A stretch of 34,818 nt of DNA from an uncultured Chlorobiaceae bacterium. GTDB lineage: Bacteria > Bacteroidota > Chlorobiia > Chlorobiales > Chlorobiaceae. The stretch spans positions 1-34,818 of the forward strand of contig CAIMHT010000020.1 in NCBI GenBank assembly GCA_903840935.1, read 5' to 3'. Of this stretch, positions 1 through 7,864 are shown in pieces. A model generated the notes under the pieces. It searched no databases, was not told the DNA's origin, and saw nothing but the letters and a program-made list of their open reading frames with translations. Positions within the stretch are counted from its first letter, which is position 1, and each line of letters starts with the position of its first letter. A program made the translations under genes and the position numbers.

Positions 1-46
1 CCTGCAGATAACCGAGATCGGCATCCTGGTCATAATAAACGTTCAT
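1..46 (-). CDS. ilvC: ketol-acid reductoisomerase, N-terminal fragment (cut by window edge)
   Basis: On the minus strand an ATG at 44-46 opens a frame reading MNVYYDQDADLGYLQ before the window ends. This matches the usual start of bacterial IlvC, the NADPH-dependent enzyme that converts acetolactate to dihydroxyisovalerate in valine, leucine and isoleucine synthesis. The position, 42 nt downstream of ilvN in the same direction, is where ilvC normally lies. No strong ribosome binding site precedes the ATG. Only about 15 codons are visible, so the call rests on this short match plus synteny. Confidence 0.8.
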   Translation of the reverse strand, partial: MNVYYDQDADLGYLQ

Positions 47-88
47 GTGTTCGGATAGGTTTGATTGATAATTCAGTAAAAAACAGTG

Positions 89-565
89 TTATTCTCCCCG
101 GTGTATCGCTACCGCGCCAGAACGGGCAAGCTCTTTTATACCGTACGGCTTGAAGATATCGATAGTTGTGTTGATCTTGTCCGGAGAACCGATGACCTCA
201 ATAGTAATGGATTTTTGTTTTATATCCACGACTTTTCCTTTAAAAACATTGATCAGCTCAAAAATCTCATGCTGCACCGTTTTGCTGAGCTTCAGGGTCA
301 TCAGGAGCAACTCCCGCTCAACATGCGGCTGACGGGTCAGATCGGTAACCTTGATGGTATCGACCAGCCGGTTCAACTGCTTGAGCACCTGGCCGATAAT
401 CTGGTCTTCACCCCTTGTCACAATGGTCATGCGTGAGATTTCCGTGTCCTCAGTTTCGCCGATGGAGATACTCTCGAGGTTGAACCCCCGGGCGCTGAAC
501 ATGGCCGCAACCCGGTTAAGGGAGCCAAACTTGTTTTCAACCAGTACGGATATAATATGTTTCAT
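89..565 (-). CDS. ilvN: acetolactate synthase small (regulatory) subunit
   Basis: This 158-residue protein is the regulatory subunit of acetohydroxyacid synthase. It activates the catalytic subunit IlvB and mediates feedback inhibition by valine. The N-terminal ACT domain (about residues 3-75) opens with ISVLVENKFGSLNRVAAMFS and continues with RGFNLESISIG, both typical of IlvN/IlvH. The C-terminal half (about 80-158, ending IKELARSGAVAIHRG) is the ALS_ss_C domain. Length is normal for the family. The gene lies just upstream of ilvC, but its partner ilvB is about 5.5 kb further upstream instead of adjacent, so it probably needs its own promoter. Confidence 0.96.
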   Translation of the reverse strand: MKHIISVLVENKFGSLNRVAAMFSARGFNLESISIGETEDTEISRMTIVTRGEDQIIGQVLKQLNRLVDTIKVTDLTRQPHVERELLLMTLKLSKTVQHEIFELINVFKGKVVDIKQKSITIEVIGSPDKINTTIDIFKPYGIKELARSGAVAIHRGE

Positions 566-626
566 AATTTATTGATCGTGTTTACTGCAACTCATGGTAT
601 GGGCCACTGTACCCCTTTGCAAAGAT

Positions 627-656
627 TTTATAAATACTATCATTGCGGTATTGTCC
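627..656 (-). promoter_or_regulatory. candidate minus-strand promoter for ilvN-ilvC
   Basis: Read on the minus strand, a GGACAA hexamer (651-656) and a TATAAA hexamer (627-632) are separated by 18 nt. They lie about 60 nt upstream of the ilvN start. Because ilvN is separated from ilvD-ilvB by oppositely and similarly oriented foreign genes, a local promoter is expected here. The match is to a sigma-70-like consensus only; it is an inference. A small TGCGG/CCGCA hairpin (644-659) overlaps the spacer. Confidence 0.3.
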
Positions 657-835
657 GCAGATAAAAAAATTGGATATTGGAATGACCTTACAAGAACTTT
701 AATATAAAGTTTTTTTTGATATGAGATGGCAGTGAAGTGACGTGAAGTATTCTTGCCTTTCCGTACCCTGCGTTAAAAATCGCCAGTTTCCGTTTATGAA
801 CAATAGACAATTGAATGATTGGTAATGTTTGAATT

Positions 836-1681
836 ATGACCATTTCGCCAGTAAACTTCATATTGATACGCGGTGGCGCATTTACGATGGGCAGCCCGGT
901 CGATGAGGCTGGTCGGGATGATTACCGGTTATTTGGTCTCAAAGCCAATGAAAACCGGCATCAGGTGATCGTGAGCGACTTTTTTATGGGCAAATATGCC
1001 GTCACCGTTGCCGACTTCAGGGAATTTGTTGAAGCCACAGGGTACAGAAGTGATGCTGAAAAAGGAGGCTTCAGCGTCATGTTCATCGATGGTAACCTGG
1101 AAGACCGGCATGGAGTAAACTGGCGTCATGGAGTAACAGGTCTGGAGCGGCCTGAGGCCGAAGAGAACCATCCGGTTGTGCATGTGAGCTGGAATGATGC
1201 GGTAGCCTACTGCCTATGGATGACGGAAAAATCAGAAAAGCGGTTCCGGTTGCCTACTGAAGCGGAGTGGGAGTATGCCTGCCGTGCAGGAAGCCTGACC
1301 GCGTTCAACACGGGTGAAAACCTGACGACCGCAGAGGCAAACTATAACGGAAACTATCCTTGGAACAACAACGAGAAAGGGTGTTTTCTGGGGAACACGG
1401 TTGCTGTTGACAGTTTTGCGCCCAATGCGTGGGGGCTTTACAACATGCATGGTAACGTCTGGGAGTGGTGCAGTGACTGGCTTGGAGGGAACTATTATGA
1501 CGAATGCAAGGAGGATGGGAGAGCTGTCAATCCTGCAGGGCCTGTAACCGGTTCTTTCCGCGTGATGCGTGGCGGGAGCTGGAGCTTCAATGCAGGACGC
1601 TGCCGGTCGGCTTATCGCGGCCACAGCGTTCCAGGTCTGCGATACGGCAGCGTCGGCTTTCGCCTGATCTTTGTTGATTAG
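836..1681 (+). CDS. SUMF1/FGE-fold (C-type-lectin-like) protein with a DGR-style variable C-terminus
   Basis: This 281-residue protein has the formylglycine-generating-enzyme/sulfatase-modifying-factor fold. Visible landmarks are FTMGSPVDE (16-24), VVHVSWNDAVAYCLW (114-128), RLPTEAEWEYACR (138-150), NMHGNVWEWCSDW (203-215) and the C-terminal RVMRGGSWSFNAGRCRSAYR (242-261) ending GFRL. True FGE uses a paired catalytic cysteine motif; here only C256 remains and the partner position is Phe/Asn, so oxidase activity is unlikely. The last ~35 residues look like the variable region of diversity-generating retroelement targets: S250, F251, R255, G262, H263, S264, V265, Y270, G271, S272 and V273 are encoded by NNY codons that could derive from AAY. 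The upstream 270 nt hold no other gene, and no signal peptide is evident. No sulfatase or reverse transcriptase is nearby. Probable role: ligand or surface binding; the partner is unknown. Confidence 0.85.
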   Translation: MTISPVNFILIRGGAFTMGSPVDEAGRDDYRLFGLKANENRHQVIVSDFFMGKYAVTVADFREFVEATGYRSDAEKGGFSVMFIDGNLEDRHGVNWRHGVTGLERPEAEENHPVVHVSWNDAVAYCLWMTEKSEKRFRLPTEAEWEYACRAGSLTAFNTGENLTTAEANYNGNYPWNNNEKGCFLGNTVAVDSFAPNAWGLYNMHGNVWEWCSDWLGGNYYDECKEDGRAVNPAGPVTGSFRVMRGGSWSFNAGRCRSAYRGHSVPGLRYGSVGFRLIFVD

Positions 1682-1693
1682 CCAGTTTGTAGC

Positions 1694-4600
1694 TCACACC
1701 GTTTCCGGTTTTTGAAGCAACTCCGAATTGAGGATAGTATAAACGATTGTCGTCAGCGCTTTGGGGTTAAACGGTTTCTGGATAAAGTTAAGTTTACTGT
1801 CAAGTATCGTGTTGTGGTTAATAATGTCGGCAGTGTAACCTGAAATAAAGAGAATTTTAATCTCAGGACGCATGGCAAGAAGCCTTTTTGAAAGCTCGGC
1901 CCCATTCATTTCCGGCATAATGACATCGGTCACCAACAGGTCAATTGTTCCTTGGTATTGTTCTGCCATTTTGATGGCATCCAGGGCTTTCTCGAATGCC
2001 AGCACGGTATAACCGTTCCGTTCAAGGATGACTTTGCAGAGTTTGAGAATGCCAGGCTCATCCTCCACAAGCAGGATTGTCTGATGGCCTTTCTGGATTA
2101 ATTGCTCCTGTTGTCTGTCCAGATTCGTTGTTGCCTCTGCCTCATGCTTGGGCAGATAAATCGTGATGGTTGTTCCTTTTCCCTGTTCGCTCAGGCACTC
2201 AATATGGCCATTGTTCTGTTTGACAATTCCGTAGACGGTCGAAAGACCAAGGCCAGTGCCTTTTCCCTTCTCTTTTGTGGTGAAAAAAGGCTCAAAAATA
2301 TGTTGAAGATTGTTTTGCGCAATACCACATCCATCATCATGTACAGAAAGTGACACATAGCCTGCGGATAGACCCTCAGTTTTATGGGTTTCACTGGCGA
2401 TTTCCGCCAGAGAGCGGCATTGGTTTTCGATAGTGATGCTGCCATTGCCGGTTATTGCATCACGGGCATTGATACAGAGATTTAAAAGAATCTGGTCGAT
2501 CTGCGATGGATCAATTTTGATATGGCAGTTTTTGCATTTTGGAATCCATATCAGTGTGATATTTTCACCGATGATACGCCGCAACATTGGAAGCATCTCC
2601 GTAATAGCTATGCTCAGCTCAACAATTTTTGGAGAGATAACCTGTTTCCGGGCAAAAGCAAGCAGTTGCCGGGTCAGATTGGCAGAATGGGTTGCCGCCT
2701 TGCGGATAGCATCGTAATTGGCATAGGTTTTCATGGTTGGGTCACTCTCTTCCATGGCAATTTCAGTATGACCAAGAATAATGGTAAGCATATTGTTGAA
2801 ATCGTGGGCTATACCTCCAGCCAGTCGCCCGACCATCTCCATTTTCTGGGATTGCTGAAGCTGAGCATCAAGTTTCACTCTCTCTTCTTCGATTTGTCGG
2901 TGTTCCGTGATATTTATGCTGGTGCCAATAATTCTGAAAATAGTGCCGTTTTCATTATAAACAGGGTTCAGCACGGTTTCCCACAAAGAGTTTTTGCCAT
3001 GAAACATTATAGACTCTTCATAACGAATTGACTTGTTTTCACGGACACAATCGTCATAGTGATAAATAACCGATTTGGCAATAGCAGGAGGAAAAAGTTG
3101 TTCAGGTGTTTGTCCGTCCAGTTTCTCACTGGTGGTTCCCGATATTTGCTCACTGAGCGGGTTAATGGATGAATAGGAGTAAGAGCCATCAGCATCAATA
3201 TCGACAACAAAAATGGCAAAATTGACCTGATTATAGATGCTCTTGAGAAACTGTTTGCTTTCTATTAACTCCTGCTCATATTTTTTACGATCTGAAATAT
3301 CACGAATCAATCCGATATATCCGATAAATCCCTGATTCTCATAATATTGCACATGAATTTCTGCATAAAAGATTGAGCCGTCTTTTTTTCTGTAGTGCAG
3401 TTCGAGCACTTCATCCTTCTGGTTCATCAAACCCTCCTGAAATGAACTGACTGCTCTCTCAATGTCCTCTTCAGCCAGAAACTCGATAAAGGGATGGCCA
3501 ATCACCTCATCAGTTTTATAGCCAGCAATAGTTTCAACAGAAGGTGAGACGTAGGTTGTAACTCCACTTTGATCCGTTATAAAAACTATCTCGGAAATTT
3601 GTTCAGCAATAGAACGAAACAGTCCCTCACTTGCCAGCAATGCCTGGTCAGCCTTTTTGTGCTCAGTGATGTCGTTCATAATCGAATACAGTAGTTCTCT
3701 TTCATGAAATGGAATAGAACAACTGAAAACTTCGACATCGCGGCTTGATCCATCAGCCATACGATGGATTTGACACAGTATGCCATCATGTGGATCTATG
3801 GTGATCTGCTGGATCGTCATCTGTTTGAGCGTTTCAGACGGCCACTGGTAAAAGTTTACAGCCGCTTGATTGGCATCAATGATTCTGCCAGTATCGGGAT
3901 CAGTAACGAGCATGACAGATGAATGCTTTTCAAACAATATCCTGAAGCGATTTTCGCTCTCCTTGAGGGCATCTTCCTTCTGTTTTTGATCGGTGATGTC
4001 AATCATGATACCGACATATCGAATTATTTTACCATCGGAATCCGTTAATGGAGTTCCTTTTGACATAAGCCATCGTTCAGTTCTCTCTGCATTACGTATA
4101 CGCCAGGTACAGTTGTATTCACTGCCTTTTTTTTTGGCTTCACTGATGGCTTGTTCAACTTTTTCCCTGTCTTCCGGGACAATGGTGTTTATCCAGTTTT
4201 CACGGGTAAGCTCACAGCTATAAGGTTTGAGTCCGCAGAGATGCCATACTTCATCTGACCAGATAATGGTATTTGTGCTCATCTCATATTCCCATGTACC
4301 CGCACTTGTTCCTGCCAGAATAAGAGACATCCGTTCATTGGTGGCAACAAGCTTCTCTTGAAAGACCTTGCGTTTGGTAATATCGATAATCGTTCCTATG
4401 TAACGTACCGTTTTGCCATTGCTATTACGCAAGGGTTTACCGCGGGATACCAGCCAGTGGATGGTATCGTCGGGATAACAGACGCGATATTTGATGTACA
4501 ACCCGGTTTCGCTTTTTGCTGCCTCAGTATAAGCGTTGATGACAGACTCACGATCCTCAGGATGAATGAGACTTGCCAGGAGTTGGACGGAGGGATTTTC

Positions 4601-5143
4601 GTTGTTGCTTGACTTCAGACCGTATAAAGGCCATATCTCGTCAGACCAGATATATTCATTCGTTGTCAAATCCCATTCCCAGACACCGGCACGCGCGGCT
4701 TCCAATGCCTGATTAAATTTTGCTATCCATTTGTCGAGCTTGGCTTCTATTCGTTTTGGCCCTGAAATATCTGCAATAGTGATGAACAACCGGGAAATCG
4801 TCTTTTCCGGTGACAGGACAGGATTAATGGTGATTTTCCAAATCAGATCCTCTTTTCCATTTTCAAAACTTATTCGTTTTCCAGTAGAGAGAACTTCTGC
4901 AATCTTTTCCCTGTAGTGCATCACGAGTTCCGGCAATTGCAGTACGGTTGTAATCAGATCATAGATACTTGCTCCGATGCACTCCTCTCGAGAGAGGCAG
5001 AAACGTGCGGCAAACATGGTGTTGGCACTAAAAATTATGCCGTTTGGGTCGATGAGCAGAACTTCCTCAGGAAGGGATTCCAGCAATGCAAAAACCGGAT
5101 CGTCGGCCAGATTGCTGTCGGTACAGAAATTTGTTGAGGGCAT
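1694..5143 (-). CDS. multi-PAS hybrid sensor histidine kinase
   Basis: This is a 1149-residue, apparently soluble hybrid kinase. About six PAS modules run from residue 15 to 755, several with PAC ends (IIDITKRK near 252, IDITDQKQ near 381, MNDITEHKK near 489, IRDISDRKK near 613, INITEHRQ near 743). A HisKA domain follows (phosphoacceptor H780 in GGIAHDFNN). The HATPase domain has N892 in the N box, DDGCG at 936-940 and GTGLGLS at 962-968. The C-terminal receiver has D1073 as phosphoacceptor, S1101 and K1123. No transmembrane helix was seen, so it likely senses a cytoplasmic cue such as redox state or a small ligand. It is convergent with the SUMF1-fold gene (12-nt gap) and lies downstream of the lipoprotein. 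It is paralogous to the kinase at 29565-32933. Signal and output are unknown. Confidence 0.93.
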   Translation of the reverse strand: MPSTNFCTDSNLADDPVFALLESLPEEVLLIDPNGIIFSANTMFAARFCLSREECIGASIYDLITTVLQLPELVMHYREKIAEVLSTGKRISFENGKEDLIWKITINPVLSPEKTISRLFITIADISGPKRIEAKLDKWIAKFNQALEAARAGVWEWDLTTNEYIWSDEIWPLYGLKSSNNENPSVQLLASLIHPEDRESVINAYTEAAKSETGLYIKYRVCYPDDTIHWLVSRGKPLRNSNGKTVRYIGTIIDITKRKVFQEKLVATNERMSLILAGTSAGTWEYEMSTNTIIWSDEVWHLCGLKPYSCELTRENWINTIVPEDREKVEQAISEAKKKGSEYNCTWRIRNAERTERWLMSKGTPLTDSDGKIIRYVGIMIDITDQKQKEDALKESENRFRILFEKHSSVMLVTDPDTGRIIDANQAAVNFYQWPSETLKQMTIQQITIDPHDGILCQIHRMADGSSRDVEVFSCSIPFHERELLYSIMNDITEHKKADQALLASEGLFRSIAEQISEIVFITDQSGVTTYVSPSVETIAGYKTDEVIGHPFIEFLAEEDIERAVSSFQEGLMNQKDEVLELHYRKKDGSIFYAEIHVQYYENQGFIGYIGLIRDISDRKKYEQELIESKQFLKSIYNQVNFAIFVVDIDADGSYSYSSINPLSEQISGTTSEKLDGQTPEQLFPPAIAKSVIYHYDDCVRENKSIRYEESIMFHGKNSLWETVLNPVYNENGTIFRIIGTSINITEHRQIEEERVKLDAQLQQSQKMEMVGRLAGGIAHDFNNMLTIILGHTEIAMEESDPTMKTYANYDAIRKAATHSANLTRQLLAFARKQVISPKIVELSIAITEMLPMLRRIIGENITLIWIPKCKNCHIKIDPSQIDQILLNLCINARDAITGNGSITIENQCRSLAEIASETHKTEGLSAGYVSLSVHDDGCGIAQNNLQHIFEPFFTTKEKGKGTGLGLSTVYGIVKQNNGHIECLSEQGKGTTITIYLPKHEAEATTNLDRQQEQLIQKGHQTILLVEDEPGILKLCKVILERNGYTVLAFEKALDAIKMAEQYQGTIDLLVTDVIMPEMNGAELSKRLLAMRPEIKILFISGYTADIINHNTILDSKLNFIQKPFNPKALTTIVYTILNSELLQKPETV

Positions 5144-5288
5144 CGTTTTGGTAGAATCAGTTTACGCCCATGGCAATCGTAGCGCATTCCGATTGATTTA
5201 CACCATGGTGCGATCAGTAACTTGTTGTACTATAAAAAATTCACCAAGCAATTCCCAAAGTTGGCGGGCAATAGTTTCCGGGTGTCAG

Positions 5289-6029
5289 CTAATAGTCAGT
5301 CGTTGATGAAATCGAATTGATCTCGACGGTCGCGCCAGGCATGATAACAAATTCACTTAACCCGATGTGACGATGGTTATCTCCCCAGTCGTAGGTATAA
5401 CCAAGTCTGGTCCAGGGATATCCATTTGCTCCGTACGACTGCATCTTCAAATCATTGCACCATTTGATGTACTCATCACTGACCGTCACAAATTTATTGG
5501 GTCTCCTGAACTCTGTTTCTGCCTCACAATCACTGATCTCCGGATCCGCACTGGGCCTGAAGAGATCGTTGGGCTTGACCCACATCTCCACAAACTTCGT
5601 TTTTCCCGCTTTCGGTGGAAGTCCCAGAAGCTGTTCCAGTCGCAACGATCTGTTTCCGTTCAGCTTTTTACAGAAATTCTTGATTTCCGGCGCCGTTGCG
5701 ACCCAAACTTCCCTCGAAATTTGGACAGATTGCCCGATTTTGTCATCATAACCGTTATAATTTGTCCAGGTGACCACCAACAGCGTAGCATTTTGTGCAT
5801 CAGTTCTGTTCTTCCACACCAGCTTCTCGTTTGAGGGCACGATGGCAACAAGATTGTGCGATATCTCTGTTTGGTCGGCTATTTGCGCATCAACGATGGC
5901 GCTGAGATAGGCCTTCTGCAGATCAGTCTGATAAAACGCCGGGTGTTGAGCAGCACAGGCTGAAAACAGGCAGGATACAAGCAAAAAAAGCGAGAACCTC
6001 TTTGCCTGAAAAAAGCAGGTTTTCTTCAT
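5289..6029 (-). CDS. putative lipoprotein of unknown function
   Basis: With the ATG at 6029 the product is 246 residues. It starts MKKTCFFQAKRF, followed by a hydrophobic stretch and the lipobox LFSAC, so export and lipidation at that Cys are predicted. An in-frame start 36 nt upstream would give a less convincing signal peptide. The mature part is rich in Asn, Asp, Lys and aromatic residues. It ends with a conserved-looking aromatic block (YPWTRLGYTYDWG, then GLSEFVIMPG). I do not recognise a domain or function. It lies between ilvB and the hybrid kinase, both on the same strand, with 145 nt before the kinase start. A functional link (envelope sensor partner) is possible but unproven. Confidence 0.75.
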   Translation of the reverse strand: MKKTCFFQAKRFSLFLLVSCLFSACAAQHPAFYQTDLQKAYLSAIVDAQIADQTEISHNLVAIVPSNEKLVWKNRTDAQNATLLVVTWTNYNGYDDKIGQSVQISREVWVATAPEIKNFCKKLNGNRSLRLEQLLGLPPKAGKTKFVEMWVKPNDLFRPSADPEISDCEAETEFRRPNKFVTVSDEYIKWCNDLKMQSYGANGYPWTRLGYTYDWGDNHRHIGLSEFVIMPGATVEINSISSTTDY

Positions 6030-6067
6030 CGAATCAACTGGATTTGGTTTCAAGCAGCCCGTCATAA

Positions 6068-6128
6068 TCTGAAGCGGGCAAGTCGGGATAGCGCATATCG
6101 TATGGTACCCCTGACGACCCGCTTCAGA
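6068..6128. repeat. 11-bp perfect inverted repeat downstream of ilvB
   Basis: TCTGAAGCGGG at 6068-6078 and CCCGCTTCAGA at 6118-6128 are exact reverse complements separated by 39 nt. The element starts 8 nt after the ilvB stop on the minus strand. It could form a large stem-loop ending ilvB transcription, or be an operator for the lipoprotein gene. No T-tract follows, so it is not a classical intrinsic terminator. Confidence 0.5.
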
Positions 6129-6135
6129 ATCCGGT

Positions 6136-7857
6136 TCAGACCATGGTTTTGGGGTTCAGCCGTTCAAGGAGCATGTCTGAAATTGAGCCTCCCGCTGGTA
6201 CCATGGGGAAGACCATATCTTTTTTGACTACCCTGAAGTCGACAAGAACCGGTCCTTCGTTCCAGGCGAGGGCCTCTGTGATTGCCTTTCTGGCACTCTC
6301 GGGGTTGTCGGCCATGAGTGCCTTGCAGCCGAAGGCTTCAGCGACTTTGACAAAGTCGGGGTTGCTGTCGCCAAGATCGGTAAAGGAGTATTTTTCTTTG
6401 TGGAAGAGCTCCTGCCACTGGCGCACCATGCCGAGATAGCTGTTGTTGATCAAAAAGATCTTTATGGGGATTTTGGCGTGCACTGCGGTAACAAGCTCCT
6501 GGATATTCATCATGAGCCCCCCGTCGCCGCAGAAGAGGAGGACTGGTTTGTCGGTGACGCCGAAGGCTGCGCCGATGGCTGCGGGAAGGCCGTAGCCCAT
6601 GGTGCCGAGTCCACCGCTGGTGATGATGGAGCGGGGATTGATGAAGGTGTAGAACTGCGATGTCCACATCTGGTGCTGACCGACGTCGGTGACAACAACC
6701 GCGTTCCCTTGGGTCTGTTTTGAAACCTCGTCAATCACAAATTCAGTTCTGAGCTTGTCGTCATCGTTTTTGTAGGTCAGCGGACACTTCTGGCGCCATG
6801 CGTCGATCTGGGCAAGCCAGGGTGCACGGTTTTCAGCGGTGCCAACCGTCTCTTCGATGAGTGAGGCGAGAAAGTGTTTTGCATCGCCGACAATCGGCAA
6901 GTCGACTTTGATGTTTTTGTCGACGTTGGTTGGGTCAATGTCATTATGGATTTTGTATGCCTGCGTCGCAAAGGTAGAAGTTTTTCCGGTTACCCGGTCG
7001 TCAAAGCGTGCACCAACGGCTATGAGAAGGTCACAGGCATTGACGGCCTGGTTGGCCCAGTAGGTGCCGTGCATGCCGAGCATTCCCATGCTGAGTGGAT
7101 GGTTTCCAGGAAAGGCGCCAAGTCCCTGGAGGGTCATAGTGACTGGTATGTTATGCTTTATGGCGAAGGCGCGGAGCTCTTCGGATGCCTCTGCACTGAT
7201 GACGCCGCCACCAATATAGAGAAGGGGGCGTTTTGCCTGTGCAATTTTATGCGCGGCCTTTTGAACCTGGTTGATGTGGCATTTTAGGGTTGGTTTGAAT
7301 CCCCGGATATCAACCGTCTCGGGCCACTGAAAAATGCAGGAGGCGTTGAGGATATCTTTGGGCATATCAACCAGAACAGGGCCTGGCCGGCCGTTTGTTG
7401 CAAGGAAAAATGCCTTGCGGATGGTTAAGGCCAGTTCCTTGACATCCTTGACAAGAAAGTTGTGTTTGGTTATCGGGCGTGTGATTCCAATAATATCGGC
7501 CTCCTGAAAAGCGTCATTGCCAATGAGTGAGCTGGGTACCTGTCCGGTAAAGACAACCATCGGAGAAGAGTCCATGTAGGCGTTTGCAATGCCGGTGACG
7601 GTGTTTGTTGCTCCGGGTCCGGAGGTGACCAGAACAATACCTGGCTTTCCTGTGGCGCGGGCATAGCCTTCGGCCATGTGGGTCGCGCCTTGTTCATGAC
7701 GGACAAGGATGTGCTGGATGTCTTCGACGTCGTAGAGTGTTTCGTAGACTTTCAGCAGCGATCCGCCAGGATAGCCGAAAATATATTCAACATTTTCACG
7801 CCGCAGACATTCAAAAAATATCTCTGAGCCATTGAGTGTTTGACCTGATGCTTGCAT
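6136..7857 (-). CDS. ilvB: acetolactate synthase large (catalytic) subunit
   Basis: This is the thiamine-diphosphate enzyme that condenses pyruvate with pyruvate or 2-ketobutyrate, the first committed step of branched-chain amino acid synthesis. The N-terminal domain carries the catalytic Glu in VRHEQGATHMAEGYARA. The central FAD/DHAP-like domain follows (LQGLGAFPGNHPLSMGMLGM). The C-terminal domain has the ThDP-binding GDG...NN motif (GDGGLMMNIQE through FLINN). Length of 573 residues is normal. I chose the ATG at 7857, 7 nt after the ilvD stop. A TTG at 7878 overlapping ilvD would add seven residues. The layout implies cotranscription with ilvD. Its regulatory partner ilvN is displaced by about 5.5 kb. 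Confidence 0.96.
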   Translation of the reverse strand: MQASGQTLNGSEIFFECLRRENVEYIFGYPGGSLLKVYETLYDVEDIQHILVRHEQGATHMAEGYARATGKPGIVLVTSGPGATNTVTGIANAYMDSSPMVVFTGQVPSSLIGNDAFQEADIIGITRPITKHNFLVKDVKELALTIRKAFFLATNGRPGPVLVDMPKDILNASCIFQWPETVDIRGFKPTLKCHINQVQKAAHKIAQAKRPLLYIGGGVISAEASEELRAFAIKHNIPVTMTLQGLGAFPGNHPLSMGMLGMHGTYWANQAVNACDLLIAVGARFDDRVTGKTSTFATQAYKIHNDIDPTNVDKNIKVDLPIVGDAKHFLASLIEETVGTAENRAPWLAQIDAWRQKCPLTYKNDDDKLRTEFVIDEVSKQTQGNAVVVTDVGQHQMWTSQFYTFINPRSIITSGGLGTMGYGLPAAIGAAFGVTDKPVLLFCGDGGLMMNIQELVTAVHAKIPIKIFLINNSYLGMVRQWQELFHKEKYSFTDLGDSNPDFVKVAEAFGCKALMADNPESARKAITEALAWNEGPVLVDFRVVKKDMVFPMVPAGGSISDMLLERLNPKTMV

Positions 7858-7864
7858 AGCTGCG

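Noticed and set aside
836-1681. True formylglycine-generating enzyme (sulfatase activator)
   Set aside because: Only one of the two catalytic cysteines is present and there is no sulfatase nearby. The C-terminus fits a DGR-type binding protein better.
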